Origin: Rhodospirillum sp.
GTDB taxonomy: Bacteria; Pseudomonadota; Alphaproteobacteria; Rhodospirillales; Rhodospirillaceae
Length of the DNA: 64,000 bases
Direction: 5' to 3'
Assembly (NCBI GenBank): GCA_021741145.1
Contig: JAIOYK010000014.1
Coordinates: 1 to 64,000, forward strand
Shown here: positions 1 through 8,513 of the stretch, one piece after another
How the letters are laid out: every line of letters starts with the position of its first letter
Numbering within the stretch: position 1 is the first letter of the stretch
Notes under the pieces: model-generated
Database searches by the model: none
What the model saw: only the letters and a program-made list of their open reading frames with translations
What the model was told of the DNA's origin: nothing
Program-made: the position numbers and the translations under genes

Positions 1-18
1 CCCCCCTGGTTGGGGGGG
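1..18 (-). terminator. G/C hairpin downstream of the hook gene
   Basis: A run of six C, a 5-base loop (TGGTT) and seven G form a strong stem just beyond the 3' end of the flagellar hook gene on the - strand. It may end that transcript, but the window edge cuts off any T-run, so the assignment is weak. Confidence 0.3.
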
Positions 19-64
19 CGGGGGTTGCTCGTTTGCCGCGCGGGTTCGGCGGAATGGAAGTCCC

Positions 65-1372
65 TTACTTCTTCAGGCCCGCCGCGGTCTGGCTCATTTC
101 GTCGGCCGTCCGGAAGACGTTGGCGGCGGAGGAATAGGCCGTCTGGGTGGTCATCATTCGACTGAACTGGTCGGTCAAATCCACGTTGGACTGCTCCAGA
201 GCCCCGGGGGTTAGGCGCGTGCCCCCATTCAGGACATTGGACACCGAAATGACACGCCGGTCCCCCGCCTCGGCCGTGGCCCCGTAAAGGTTCTGGCTCC
301 GCAGGGCCAGACTGTCATCCGCGGTGAAATCCGCCAGAGCCACCTTGTAAAGCGGCCGAGTGGTCCCATTCGTGAATGTACCTGTCAGAACACCCTCGTC
401 ATCGAAGGCGGTACTCGACAGCATTCCTTCGGCGTATCCGTTGACATCGGTCTCATAGATCTGGGTATTGCCACCAAACTGGGATAAATCAGTCATGTCC
501 ACGGTAAACGCCCCGGTGGTTCCATTGGGGTAGGTCATGTCGAAGGTCACCATGCCGTCCGTCGGCGTGGTCAGATTGCCGGAGCCGTCGAACACGAGGG
601 TGCTGGGCGTCGCCGTCCCCGTGCCTCCATTGGGGTCGGTCAGGGAGAGGGACCACGTATTCTTGGTCGTCAAGTCTGGCTCGAACTGCATCATGACACT
701 TTGGCGGGGCCAACTGGAGGACGTCGTGCCATCGGTGTTGGTCACCGTGGTCTCGCTGCCCCAGACGGACAACCCCAGGGTCTGGGGGGTGCGGGCGTCG
801 GCGTCGATGTTGGCCCGCAGGACGACCTCGCTGGTGGGCATCCCGTCAACGGTATTGAAGGAATTGAGTTGGATGGGACCCAGAACCGCATCCCCGGTCA
901 CCCCTTCCGTGGTGGGGTCGTTGGCGGGAAAGGGGTCGTCTCCAGCCTGGTAGGCGGCGCTGTCGGCCTCCCATCCCATCAGATAGTATCCATCCACGGT
1001 CGTCAGGTAGGAATTCCCCGTTTCGCCGTCCACCCGGGCCTGGAAAGACCCGTCCCGGGTGTAGAAGGTCTCGCCAGACATGTCTTGCTGAGGATTGACC
1101 ATGAACATGCCGGATCCACCAACGGCGACATCCATGGAACGCCCCGTTTGCAGAATTGACCCCTGTTGGGAGACCCGACGGTAATCCACCGGTTTCACGC
1201 CGAAGAAGTCGTAGCTGGCCGAGGATTCCGACAGCAAGGTCTTGAAGTTGGTGTCCACCTGCTTGTAGCCGGTGGTGTTAATATTGGTCACATTGGTGGA
1301 GATCTGGCCCAGCGCGTGCGACTGAGCGTTCATCGCCATCGAACTGTTCGTGAATGCGCCCCAAAGGCTCAT
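65..1372 (-). CDS. flgE: flagellar hook protein FlgE-like
   Basis: Structural protein of the flagellar rod/hook/filament axis (435 residues), probably the hook subunit FlgE. The N-terminus carries the conserved axial motif around residues 5-40 (AFTNSSMAMNAQSHALGQIS followed by TNVTNINTTGYKQ). The middle is a variable, Thr/Gly/Asp-rich surface domain. The C-terminus ends in the usual heptad-rich helix (SNVDLTDQFSRMMTTQTAYS ... FRTADEM). Length and layout fit alphaproteobacterial FlgE; FlgF and FlgG are shorter. The ATG at 1372 directly precedes the motif. A sigma-54-type promoter lies 84-98 bases upstream, as known for late flagellar genes in Caulobacter. No other flagellar gene is visible, so the rest of the cluster may lie left of the window. 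Confidence 0.88.
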   Translation of the reverse strand: MSLWGAFTNSSMAMNAQSHALGQISTNVTNINTTGYKQVDTNFKTLLSESSASYDFFGVKPVDYRRVSQQGSILQTGRSMDVAVGGSGMFMVNPQQDMSGETFYTRDGSFQARVDGETGNSYLTTVDGYYLMGWEADSAAYQAGDDPFPANDPTTEGVTGDAVLGPIQLNSFNTVDGMPTSEVVLRANIDADARTPQTLGLSVWGSETTVTNTDGTTSSSWPRQSVMMQFEPDLTTKNTWSLSLTDPNGGTGTATPSTLVFDGSGNLTTPTDGMVTFDMTYPNGTTGAFTVDMTDLSQFGGNTQIYETDVNGYAEGMLSSTAFDDEGVLTGTFTNGTTRPLYKVALADFTADDSLALRSQNLYGATAEAGDRRVISVSNVLNGGTRLTPGALEQSNVDLTDQFSRMMTTQTAYSSAANVFRTADEMSQTAAGLKK

Positions 1373-1455
1373 CGCCGGTCTCCTGAATCCCTTTCACGTC
1401 CTTGGCTCCGTCACCCAGGACCGCACGGAAAAAACACATCGTCGGGAAAAAGGTC

Positions 1456-1470
1456 GCATGAATCGTGCCA
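1456..1470 (-). promoter_or_regulatory. sigma-54 promoter of the hook gene
   Basis: Read on the - strand the sequence is TGGCAC-GATTC-ATGC, which matches the -24/-12 consensus TGGCAC-N5-TTGC except for one base in the -12 element. Transcription would start near 1444, about 70 bases before the hook-gene ATG. Hook genes are classic sigma-54 targets, which supports the call. Confidence 0.6.
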
Positions 1471-1642
1471 GTATCCGGCCCGCTGACCCGTTATCCTCCA
1501 TGGCGGGACATCCATGTCCGGGACGGATGAAAAGATCCTTGAATCCCCTTTCGTTTTCCGAAAAGTCCGGGGAAGGGATCCGGATGGCGATCCCCTCGTC
1601 CCACCCCCCGTCCCCGCGGGTCCCGGGCGGGGAAAACAGGAT

Positions 1643-1667
1643 AGGGGCGGCAAAATCCGCCGCCCCT
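1643..1667 (-). terminator. hairpin after thiSG
   Basis: Perfect 9-bp inverted repeat AGGGGCGGC / GCCGCCCCT with a 7-base loop, 46 bases past the thiSG stop. On the - strand it is followed by a T-rich stretch (TATCCTGTTTTCC), so it probably works as an intrinsic terminator. The rest of the 340-base gap between thiSG and the hook gene holds only the sigma-54 promoter. Confidence 0.5.
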
Positions 1668-1712
1668 CCCGGAAAAAATTACCTAGCTCTCGGCCGCCAT
1701 GCGGTCGCCCGA

Positions 1713-2753
1713 TCAGATCAACCCGCCCAAGGGAGAGGACGGGTCGGCGTAAAGCTTGCGGGGCATACGACCAGCCAAATAGCCCTCGCGCCCGGCCTCG
1801 ACGGCCAACTTCATGGCCCGAGCCATGCGGATGGGATCCTTGGCCTGAGCGATGGCGCTGTTCATCAACACGCCGTCACAGCCCAGTTCCATGGCCGCGG
1901 CGGCCTCCGATGGGGTACCCACGCCCGCGTCCACCAGGACCGGCACACTCACGGCCTCCTTGATCAAGCGAATGGTGTAGGGATTGATGATCCCCAGGCC
2001 GGACCCGATCAAGGACCCCAGGGGCATGATGGCCACGCAGCCCATGTCCTCCAGCCGCTTGGCGGCGATGGGGTCATCGGCGCAATAGACCATGACCTTG
2101 AAGCCCTCCTTGACCAGGGACTCCGTCGCGATCAGGGTCTCGGCCATGTTGGGATACAGGGTTTTCTGGTCGCCCAGGACCTCCAGCTTCACAAGATCCC
2201 ACCCCCCGGCCTCCCGGGCGAGACGGAGGGTGCGCACGGCATCGTCCGCGGTGAAGCAACCCGCTGTATTAGGCAGGTAGGTGTAAGTCTTGGGGTCCAC
2301 GTAATCGACCAACATGGGCTGGCTGGGGTCGCTCACATTGACCCGCCTGACGGCCACGGTGACGATCTCGGCCCCACTGGCCTTGATGGCCCGGGCGGTC
2401 TCCGCGAAGTCCTTGTACTTGCCCGTGCCCACCAGCAGGCGCGAGGAGAAGGTTTGGCCCGCGACGGTGAACCCGCCATCCCCTTCGCTCTCTCCTTCTG
2501 GGCCCTCTCCTTCTGGGCCCTCTCCTTTTGGGCCATGGTCGCCGCCACCAATAAAGTGCACGATTTCCAACTGGTCGCCGTCACCCAAGGCGATCTGGCC
2601 ATACTGGGTCTTTGGAACGATCTCGCGGTTGCGCTCCACGGCCACCTTGCGGGAATCGAGTCCCAGATCGGACAGCAGTCCCTCGACGGTCAGGGCGGCG
2701 GCGAGGTTCCGGGCCTCGCCATTGATGATCACCTGCATAGGTTGGTGTTCCAT
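1713..2753 (-). CDS. thiG: ThiS-ThiG fusion, thiazole synthase
   Basis: Cytoplasmic enzyme of thiamine biosynthesis. Residues 1-71 are a ThiS-like beta-grasp sulfur carrier ending in IVHFIGGG. Residues 72-94 are a Gly/Glu/Pro linker built from repeats ([15 protein letters not shown]). Residues 95-346 are ThiG, a TIM barrel that makes the thiazole phosphate from dehydroglycine, deoxyxylulose phosphate and ThiS thiocarboxylate. The Schiff-base lysine is K189 in the DLVKLEV motif, and the phosphate-binding loops ([21 protein letters not shown]) are intact. The Gly-Gly that normally forms the free ThiS C-terminus is internal here, so the tail must be cut or must work as a fusion. The gene stands alone with no other thi gene next to it. 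I looked for a TPP riboswitch upstream and did not find the conserved CTGAGA element. Confidence 0.9.
   Translation of the reverse strand: MEHQPMQVIINGEARNLAAALTVEGLLSDLGLDSRKVAVERNREIVPKTQYGQIALGDGDQLEIVHFIGGGDHGPKGEGPEGEGPEGESEGDGGFTVAGQTFSSRLLVGTGKYKDFAETARAIKASGAEIVTVAVRRVNVSDPSQPMLVDYVDPKTYTYLPNTAGCFTADDAVRTLRLAREAGGWDLVKLEVLGDQKTLYPNMAETLIATESLVKEGFKVMVYCADDPIAAKRLEDMGCVAIMPLGSLIGSGLGIINPYTIRLIKEAVSVPVLVDAGVGTPSEAAAAMELGCDGVLMNSAIAQAKDPIRMARAMKLAVEAGREGYLAGRMPRKLYADPSSPLGGLI
2490..2534. repeat. 3 x 15-bp tandem repeat in the ThiS-ThiG linker
   Basis: Three consecutive copies of CTCTCCTTCTGGGCC (the third has T for C at one position). They encode the repeated Glu-Gly-Pro-Glu/Lys-Gly linker between the ThiS and ThiG domains. 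The 15-base unit keeps the frame, so copy-number change would only alter linker length. Confidence 0.9.
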
Positions 2754-3177
2754 GACTGAGTTTGGAAGTGGAAGAATGAACCTGCCCCATTCGGGGCGCC
2801 GTGAGTATGGGTCGGGGAACCTGGCGTTTCAACCTTTCCCCGAGGGAACGGCATCCGCCGCCCAATCGCATGGCCATTATGTTCCCGGGATTGTTGCGGC
2901 GGGGGAAAGGCATGGTATAACCCTCTCCGCACGCGTCCCACTGTGTTCCGACGCGCTAGGATTTCCATGATTGATCGTTCCGCCCCCCATTTTCCGGTCC
3001 CCCCCGTCCCGGCCCTTCGCCGGACCAGGAGCAGGGGCGCCGCCGATGGGAAGACGGACGGTACTTCCGGAAAGGAGTGGATGGGCTAAGGTCAGGGTTC
3101 CCAGTTGAGCCCCCCGTTCCGCCCCCCGTTCCGCCCAATGCCCAACCAGCCAGACAATCGCGGAGTGAACCGAAACC
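2754..3177. other. divergent intergenic region thiSG / accB
   Basis: This 424-base gap separates the divergent thiSG and accB genes and must hold both promoters. No gene is convincing here. A 12-base unit CCCCCCGTTCCG is duplicated in tandem at 3110-3121 and 3122-3133, just ahead of accB. No TPP riboswitch and no clear -35/-10 pair were recognised. Confidence 0.5.
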
Positions 3178-3624
3178 ATGGCGAAGACCACCATCGATAG
3201 CGAGGCGATCCGCGCCCTCGCCGAGTTGCTGCACGATACCGGCCTGAACGAGATCGAATACGAAAGTGGATCCATGCGGGTACGGGTGGCCAAGGCCGCC
3301 ACCGTCGTCGCGGCCGCCCCCCTCGCCGCGCCGGCGCCCCATGCCGCTCCGGCGACCGCGGCCCCGGTGGCCATGGATCCCGCCGACCACCCAGGCGCGG
3401 TGAAAGCGCCCATGGTTGGCGTGGTCTACCACTCCAACGAGCCGGGCGCGGCGGCCTTCATCAAGGTTGGCGACAAGGTGACGGAGGGCCAGACTTTGGT
3501 CCTGATCGAGGCCATGAAGACCTTCAACCCCGTGCGTGCGCCCAGGGGCGGCACGATCTCGGCCATTCTTGTCGACGACGCCACGCCGGTCGAATACGGC
3601 GAGCCTCTCGTCATCATCGAGTAA
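3178..3624 (+). CDS. accB: biotin carboxyl carrier protein of acetyl-CoA carboxylase
   Basis: Carries the biotin that shuttles CO2 between biotin carboxylase and carboxyltransferase in the first step of fatty-acid synthesis. The 148-residue protein has an N-terminal helical region (1-40), an Ala/Pro-rich flexible linker (about 40-66) and a C-terminal biotinyl domain. The biotin-accepting lysine is K114 in the EAMKT motif. The usual length is about 150-160 residues. accC follows 18 bases later, so the two genes form the standard accBC operon. Confidence 0.97.
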   Translation: MAKTTIDSEAIRALAELLHDTGLNEIEYESGSMRVRVAKAATVVAAAPLAAPAPHAAPATAAPVAMDPADHPGAVKAPMVGVVYHSNEPGAAAFIKVGDKVTEGQTLVLIEAMKTFNPVRAPRGGTISAILVDDATPVEYGEPLVIIE

Positions 3625-3642
3625 AGGGAGCGCAACCGCCCC

Positions 3643-4980
3643 ATGTTCGAAAAAGTCCTCATCGCCAATCGGGGCGAGATCGCGCTGCGCATCCACCGGG
3701 CTTGCCGGGAGATGGGCATCAAGACCGTCGCGGTCCATTCCACCGCGGACGCGGAAGCCATGCATGTGCGTCTGGCCGACGAGTCCGTCTGCATTGGCCC
3801 CCCCTCGGCCCGGGACAGCTATCTGTCCAAGGCCGCCCTGCTCTCCGCGGCGACCATCACCCACGCCGACGCCATCCACCCCGGGTACGGCTTCCTGTCG
3901 GAAAACGCCGATTTCGCCGAGATGGTTGTCGATCACGGGTTCGCTTTCATCGGCCCCTCGCCCAAGCATATCCGCATGATGGGCGACAAAATCACCGCCA
4001 AACAGGCGGCACTCGCGGCCGGTCTCCCCTGTGTGCCCGGGTCCCCGGGGGCGGTGGAGACCGAGGACGAAGCCCAACGTCTGGCCACCGAGTTCGGCTA
4101 TCCCGTCCTGTTCAAGGCCACCGCGGGCGGTGGCGGGCGGGGCATGAAGGTGGCCACCTGCGACGCCGATCTGTTGGAAGCCTACCGCACCGCCCGGACC
4201 GAGGCGCTCTCCGCCTTCGGCAACGCCGAAGTCTACATGGAGAAGTACCTCCAGAACCCCCGCCATATCGAGGTGCAGGTGCTGGGCGACACCCATGGCG
4301 GCGCCGTCCACCTGGGAGAGCGGGATTGCTCCCTGCAGCGAAAGCACCAGAAGGTTCTCGAGGAAGCCCGCTCCCCCGCGCTCAACGACGAGGCCCGGGA
4401 CCGGATCGGCGAGATCGCCCGCAAGGCCGTGGAAAACCTGGGCTACTACAACGCCGGGACCATGGAATTCCTCTACGAGGATGGGGAATTCTACTTCATC
4501 GAGATGAACACCCGGCTACAGGTGGAACATCCGGTGACGGAAATGATCACCGGCCTGGACTTGGTTCGCGAACAGATCCGCGTCGCCGCGGGCGCGCCCT
4601 TGGGCTATTCCCAGAAGGACATCCGGTTCGAGGGCCATGCCATCGAATGCCGGGTGAATGCCGAGGATCCGGAAACCTTCGCCCCCTCCCCCGGTCGGGT
4701 GACCGATTTCCACCAGCCCGGTGGCATGGGCGTCCGGGTGGATAGCGGCCTGTACCAGGGCGTACTGGTTCCCCCACACTACGACAGCATGGTCGCCAAG
4801 CTGATCGTCCATGGAGCCAACCGCAACGAATGCCTGATGCGCCTGCGCCGGGCGTTGGATGAGTTCGTGATCGAGGGTATCAAGACCACCCTGCCCCTGC
4901 ACCGCAAGCTGGTTCAGACCAAGGCCTTCATTGACGGTGCTTACAACATCCATTGGCTGGAAAACCACCTGAACGACTGA
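3643..4980 (+). CDS. accC: biotin carboxylase subunit of acetyl-CoA carboxylase
   Basis: ATP-dependent carboxylation of biotin on AccB, using bicarbonate. At 445 residues it is the normal AccC length. The biotin-carboxylase N-domain (FEKVLIANRGEIALRI) is followed by an ATP-grasp domain with the glycine-rich loop KATAGGGGRGMK, the conserved EKYLQNPRHIEVQ and RDCSLQRKHQKV, and the catalytic segment EMNTRLQVEHPVTE. The C-terminal domain carries the usual AIECRVNAEDP. It is co-transcribed with accB. A perfect hairpin follows at 4989-5017. Confidence 0.97.
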   Translation: MFEKVLIANRGEIALRIHRACREMGIKTVAVHSTADAEAMHVRLADESVCIGPPSARDSYLSKAALLSAATITHADAIHPGYGFLSENADFAEMVVDHGFAFIGPSPKHIRMMGDKITAKQAALAAGLPCVPGSPGAVETEDEAQRLATEFGYPVLFKATAGGGGRGMKVATCDADLLEAYRTARTEALSAFGNAEVYMEKYLQNPRHIEVQVLGDTHGGAVHLGERDCSLQRKHQKVLEEARSPALNDEARDRIGEIARKAVENLGYYNAGTMEFLYEDGEFYFIEMNTRLQVEHPVTEMITGLDLVREQIRVAAGAPLGYSQKDIRFEGHAIECRVNAEDPETFAPSPGRVTDFHQPGGMGVRVDSGLYQGVLVPPHYDSMVAKLIVHGANRNECLMRLRRALDEFVIEGIKTTLPLHRKLVQTKAFIDGAYNIHWLENHLND

Positions 4981-4988
4981 CCTCCCTC

Positions 4989-5017
4989 GTCCCCGGAGAC
5001 CGCCACTCTCCGGGGAC
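4989..5017 (+). terminator. hairpin between accC and aat
   Basis: Perfect 11-bp inverted repeat GTCCCCGGAGA / TCTCCGGGGAC with a 7-base loop, directly after the accC stop. There is no T-run, so it may be a transcript-stabilising hairpin or a partial terminator rather than a strong intrinsic one. aat begins 29 bases later on the same strand. Confidence 0.45.
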
Positions 5018-5046
5018 AACGCGCTCCCGGAGACGCCTCTCTCTTG

Positions 5047-5748
5047 ATGGATTTCGGGTCCGTTCTATCTATAGGGTCGGATGTCGATCTCCAGGGAGAA
5101 CAAGGGGTGATTTCCATCACGCCGGAAATCGTTGTTCGCGCCTACGCCAGCGGGGTCTTCCCCATGGCGAAGGCCCATGACGACCCCCGCCTGTATTGGA
5201 TCGACCCGGAGCGTCGAGGGATTCTTCCCCTTGATGGCCTCCATGTCTCACGCAGTCTGCGCAAGGTCCTGCGGCGAAAGAAATACGCTGTCACCACGGA
5301 CAAGGCCTTCGTGGACGTGGTGAAGCAATGCGCCGCACCGGCTCCGGGCCGCGAGGAGACCTGGATCAATCCAGAAATCGAAGACCTGTTCACCGATCTC
5401 TTCGACCTGGGCTTGGCGCATAGCATCGAATGCTGGGACGGAGATGTCCTCGTTGGTGGGCTTTATGGTTTGGCGCTGGGGGGAGCTTTTTTCGGCGAGA
5501 GCATGTTTTCCCGGCGAGATAACGCGTCCAAGGTGGCCATCTGTCATTTGGTGGCCCGCCTGAAAAAGGGCGGCTTCCGTCTGCTGGACACCCAGTTCAC
5601 CACCAAACATCTCTGCACCCTGGGCGCTCTGGAAATCCCCCGCCACGATTACCTTCGGCGGCTGGCCGAGTCCCTGAAGGTGCACGGAAACTTCCTTGTG
5701 GAGGTTCCAGAGGTGCTCGCCGAGTTGGACCGCGAGACCGGCTGGTAG
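5047..5748 (+). CDS. aat: leucyl/phenylalanyl-tRNA--protein transferase
   Basis: Transfers Leu or Phe from aminoacyl-tRNA to N-terminal Arg/Lys of proteins, marking them for ClpAP through the N-end rule. Family signatures are in order: ITPEIVVRAYASGVFPMA near the start, LYWIDPERRGILPL, INPEIEDLF, SIECWDGDVLVGGLYGLALG, GESMFSR and LLDTQFTTKHLCTLGA. About 233 residues is normal length. A TTG codon lies at 5044 immediately before the ATG at 5047, and the ATG is preferred. It is downstream of accBC in the same orientation, but separated by a hairpin. Confidence 0.95.
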   Translation: MDFGSVLSIGSDVDLQGEQGVISITPEIVVRAYASGVFPMAKAHDDPRLYWIDPERRGILPLDGLHVSRSLRKVLRRKKYAVTTDKAFVDVVKQCAAPAPGREETWINPEIEDLFTDLFDLGLAHSIECWDGDVLVGGLYGLALGGAFFGESMFSRRDNASKVAICHLVARLKKGGFRLLDTQFTTKHLCTLGALEIPRHDYLRRLAESLKVHGNFLVEVPEVLAELDRETGW

Positions 5749-5881
5749 AAGAGTTGCTTATTGCCTCACGCCAGTCCGCCACGCGGACGGCTCCGGCGGG
5801 GCGCGTCGGCCGCTTCTCTCGTGCTTGACACGCCTCCGGCGTGATGGCGCCGCTCGCCTCGCCCCGAAACCGACCCCCTCA

Positions 5882-6373
5882 TTAGTCGAGCGGCGCGGCC
5901 CCTGGATCGACCGGTTCAATGGTGGTGGCTCCAGCATCCGGCGCGCCACCTTCACCCGCTTCCAGGTCGGCGGGAATTTCGCAGTTCAGCACCCATACAT
6001 CATAGACCCCATGGTCCATGGCCGACAGGGATGGGCTGGAGGCGTACATCCAGCCGCGAAAAACCTCCCGAGGGGATTCCCCATCCGTCAATTCGGAGAT
6101 GTCCAGGAAGGCGCCACTTTCCGGGTCATCCGGCGGCACCTCGCGGATGCAGGAGCGCACCACGATCGATAGGGTCCCCAGTCTCCATTCGTCGCCCACG
6201 GCCACCTTGGTCTCGCCCACCCGGGCGGTGATCTTGTCCAGCCACCCCAAGACCGCGGTCTGGGCATGGATTTCCTCGGCCAATGCCGGAGAAGAGACCG
6301 CGTTCAGGCCAACCAGAAGGAGGGCGGGGGCGGCGAAGGAACAAATCCGGAAAAACGACATGAGACCTCTCAC
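5882..6373 (-). CDS. DUF2155 family secreted protein
   Basis: Predicted periplasmic protein of unknown function belonging to the DUF2155 family as I recognise it: TAVLGWLDKITARVGE, LGTLSIVVRSC, REVFRGWMYASSPSLSAMDH and VYDVWVLNC. A signal peptide covers roughly residues 1-32 (FAAPALLLVGLNAVSSPALA). The C-terminal tail is Glu/Ala/Gly-rich. The GTG at 6373 overlaps the stop of the upstream MCE gene (GTGA), which argues for translational coupling; the ATG at 6361 would also leave a complete signal peptide. It is the last gene of the NDUFA12-MCE-MCE-DUF2155 unit, suggesting a role at the envelope. Confidence 0.85.
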   Translation of the reverse strand: MRGLMSFFRICSFAAPALLLVGLNAVSSPALAEEIHAQTAVLGWLDKITARVGETKVAVGDEWRLGTLSIVVRSCIREVPPDDPESGAFLDISELTDGESPREVFRGWMYASSPSLSAMDHGVYDVWVLNCEIPADLEAGEGGAPDAGATTIEPVDPGAAPLD

Positions 6374-6828
6374 GAACCCGGCGCGGGTTGGGTTGCCAGG
6401 AATATGATTTCACCCACCAGTTCCTCCATGGACTGGAAGTCCTGGGTGCGGGTCAGGCGGCCACCCGCCGCGAGCACGGTATCGGACTTACCCGGTTCCA
6501 GGCGCACGTATTTACCACCCAGAAGGCCATCACTGACGATGGCCACCTGGCTATCCTCTGGGATCTTGATTTCGGAACTGACGGTCATGTCCACCACCGC
6601 CTCGTAGGTGGTGGTATCCAAGGCCTGACCGGTGACACTGCCCACCTTCACCCCGTTGATGCGGACATCACTGCCCGTCTCGAGGCCCCCCACCTTGAGG
6701 AAGATGGCCTGCAGCGGATAGCCCGCCACCGGCTTCAGGTCCGCGGTGTTATAGGCGAAGACGAGGAAAAGGGCGGCGACGATCAGCACCACCGCGCCCA
6801 TGATCGTTTCGATCGGATTGCGTCCCAT
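6370..6828 (-). CDS. mlaD: MlaD-like MCE domain lipid-transport protein (second of two)
   Basis: Membrane-anchored periplasmic protein with a single MCE domain, the substrate-binding subunit type of the Mla phospholipid transport system. One N-terminal transmembrane helix (about residues 8-27, IMGAVVLIVAALFLVFAY) is followed by the MCE core: YPLQAIFLKVGGLETGSDV, RINGVKVGSV, SDGLLGGKYVRLEPG. At 152 residues it is near the MlaD size. It begins 18 bases after a second MCE gene, and its stop overlaps the DUF2155 start. The Mla ATPase and permease genes (mlaF, mlaE) are not in the window. Confidence 0.88.
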   Translation of the reverse strand: MGRNPIETIMGAVVLIVAALFLVFAYNTADLKPVAGYPLQAIFLKVGGLETGSDVRINGVKVGSVTGQALDTTTYEAVVDMTVSSEIKIPEDSQVAIVSDGLLGGKYVRLEPGKSDTVLAAGGRLTRTQDFQSMEELVGEIIFLATQPAPGS

Positions 6829-6846
6829 GGATCGGATCCTAGCGGG

Positions 6847-7608
6847 TCAAGGTGAGGTCAAAGGAGGGGAAGGAAAGACGGATGGTCCGATGGTTTCGCC
6901 GCCCGGCTCCCGCTCAGACTCCGCCCCCGTCACGGGGGCGGCCTGTTCCTGGGCACCTTTGCCCCCGTCTGGACCCGGAGACCAGGGCGCGAAGAGATTG
7001 ACCGCTGGCGAACAGTCGCGGTCGGCATCCGGCCCGCCCCCGTCGCCTGTGGGGGCTTCGTCGAGAATAGACTGGGGCGCGGGCATGTCCTGTTCGCTGG
7101 CCGGGATATTCGGATCCAGTCCCCTTTTGACCTTGGCCATGGCCACGATCTTGGAGAGCAGATCCTCGAAGATCACCGAATCCTGGGTGAAGTCGAGGCG
7201 CTCGCCCGAGGGGATCGTTCCATATCCCCCACCGGAAGTCACCACCTCGATATATTTTGAGCCCAACAGACCGTCGGTCTGGATCTTGGCCGCGGCGTCG
7301 CTGGACAACTCCTCCCCCCCCAGATCCAGGCGCATGGTGACCACCGCCCGATATTCGTCGTCCAGGGTGTGATTGACCACCCTGCCCACGGGAATACCCG
7401 CGACGCGCACCTCGGACCCCACACCGATGCCATCGGCCCGGTTAAAGACCGCTTCGACCTGATAGGCCCCTTCGGGCGTTTCGGTGTCATGGCGGTTGAT
7501 GGAGGTCGCCGCGAGAAGGGCGGTCCCCACAAGCACGACAATGGCACCGATCAGCGTCTCCGCCCGGTCCCCGTGCAAACCACCCCTTAACACCCGTCCG
7601 ATCCCCAT
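6847..7608 (-). CDS. MlaD-like MCE domain protein with long C-terminal tail (first of two)
   Basis: Second MCE-domain protein of the operon (253 residues). A transmembrane helix lies near residues 18-38 (ETLIGAIVVLVGTALLAAT). The MCE core follows: YQVEAVFNRADGIGVGSEV, RVAGIPVGRVV, QTDGLLGSKYIEVV. A 90-residue tail rich in Pro, Gly, Asp and Glu follows and is absent from the shorter neighbour. The two proteins share the family fold but are clearly diverged, so this is an old duplication or two separate recruitments. The tail looks disordered. A role in intermembrane lipid traffic is inferred from the family only. Confidence 0.82.
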   Translation of the reverse strand: MGIGRVLRGGLHGDRAETLIGAIVVLVGTALLAATSINRHDTETPEGAYQVEAVFNRADGIGVGSEVRVAGIPVGRVVNHTLDDEYRAVVTMRLDLGGEELSSDAAAKIQTDGLLGSKYIEVVTSGGGYGTIPSGERLDFTQDSVIFEDLLSKIVAMAKVKRGLDPNIPASEQDMPAPQSILDEAPTGDGGGPDADRDCSPAVNLFAPWSPGPDGGKGAQEQAAPVTGAESEREPGGETIGPSVFPSPPLTSP

Positions 7609-7641
7609 GAGCCTCCCACCGATCCGTTCATTCAGCCCCGT

Positions 7642-7995
7642 TTAGGGTCGCCAAGCCTGATAGTCACCGGTGGAGGCCGCACGCGTCCCACCGGCACGGT
7701 CGTCGCCCTTGGGGACATAGGCGCCCAAGGTACCCGTCAGGTTCGGCTTATGAGGTTGCTCCCAGGCCTTGCTCCGGGCGTTCAAGGGCGTGTCGTTGGT
7801 GTAGTGGAGCCAGGCATGCCATTCCGCGGGCACTTTCGACCCCTCGGCCTTGCCCTTGTACATGACCCACCGCTTGCGCCGGTAAAGGGGGTTGGACAGG
7901 CGTTTCGTCCGCTCCTGATAGTATTTGTTTCCATGGGCATCCTCGCCCACGAATTCCCCGTTCAGCATGGTCAACAGCCGGGTACCGATGCTCAT
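7642..7995 (-). CDS. NADH:ubiquinone oxidoreductase NDUFA12 (B17.2) family subunit
   Basis: Accessory subunit of respiratory complex I found in alphaproteobacteria and mitochondria. The 117-residue protein shows the family signature: FVGEDAHGNKYYQER, LYRRKRWVMYKG, VPAEWHAWLHYT. The ATG at 7995 (MSIGTRLL) is the likely start; an open extension upstream has no family similarity. It is first in a - strand unit, 33 bases before the first MCE gene. This arrangement fits an alphaproteobacterial assignment of the window. Confidence 0.9.
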   Translation of the reverse strand: MSIGTRLLTMLNGEFVGEDAHGNKYYQERTKRLSNPLYRRKRWVMYKGKAEGSKVPAEWHAWLHYTNDTPLNARSKAWEQPHKPNLTGTLGAYVPKGDDRAGGTRAASTGDYQAWRP

Positions 7996-8291
7996 CGCGT
8001 CAGGCTCCTTCACGCGAGCTGCCCTCGCGAGTCTCGTCCGTGGACCCTCCGGCGGCGCCAATCGCGCACCTGGAAAGGCCCGGTTTCCATCAACTTTTCC
8101 CTAAATCCAACCCTTCGCGGAAAGCCAAGGAGTCGGGTTCGGAAGCGGGCCGCACTATGGCGCAACGCAAGGCGTCCGTCCAGTCCAACGGGTGTTGATA
8201 GGCGAAACACGATGCCCCGTCCCTGTCCACCAGATATTGTAGGTTTTTTGTGCTGCATGACACAAAAAAGGCGTTGCCGTGACGGCCAGAG

Positions 8292-8338
8292 ACACATAAT
8301 CTAGCTTCACATTGAACGCCTCGCCCCATATCTAGTAA
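8292..8338 (+). promoter_or_regulatory. pair of NrdR-like boxes
   Basis: Two partly conserved boxes, at 8292-8307 (ACACATAATCTAGCTT) and 8323-8338 (GCCCCATATCTAGTAA), share an ATCTAG core. The cores are exactly 31 bases apart, the three-turn spacing typical of tandem NrdR sites. Each box matches the palindromic NrdR consensus (ACAC-N-ATAT-N-GTGT type) only partly. NrdR represses ribonucleotide reductase genes, and nrdJ begins 290 bases downstream. Confidence 0.45.
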
Positions 8339-8513
8339 CCACCCTGACCATAAGGGGATAAACCAAAGGTCAGAGACGCTCATACTAGGGATGGGGGGAG
8401 CGATTCACAAAAACCCCAAGACTTCCGCCGGGGCAGATCCCTGGCCCCGTATAACGGCTCCGTTTTCCGACCCGCCGGTCGTGTTTCCAGGAACCGTGCC
8501 AAATCCCGGCCCC

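Noticed and set aside
2754-2960. TPP riboswitch upstream of thiSG
   Set aside because: Expected for thiamine genes, but the conserved CTGAGA and the paired CTGATC / GGGAA elements could not be found on the - strand.
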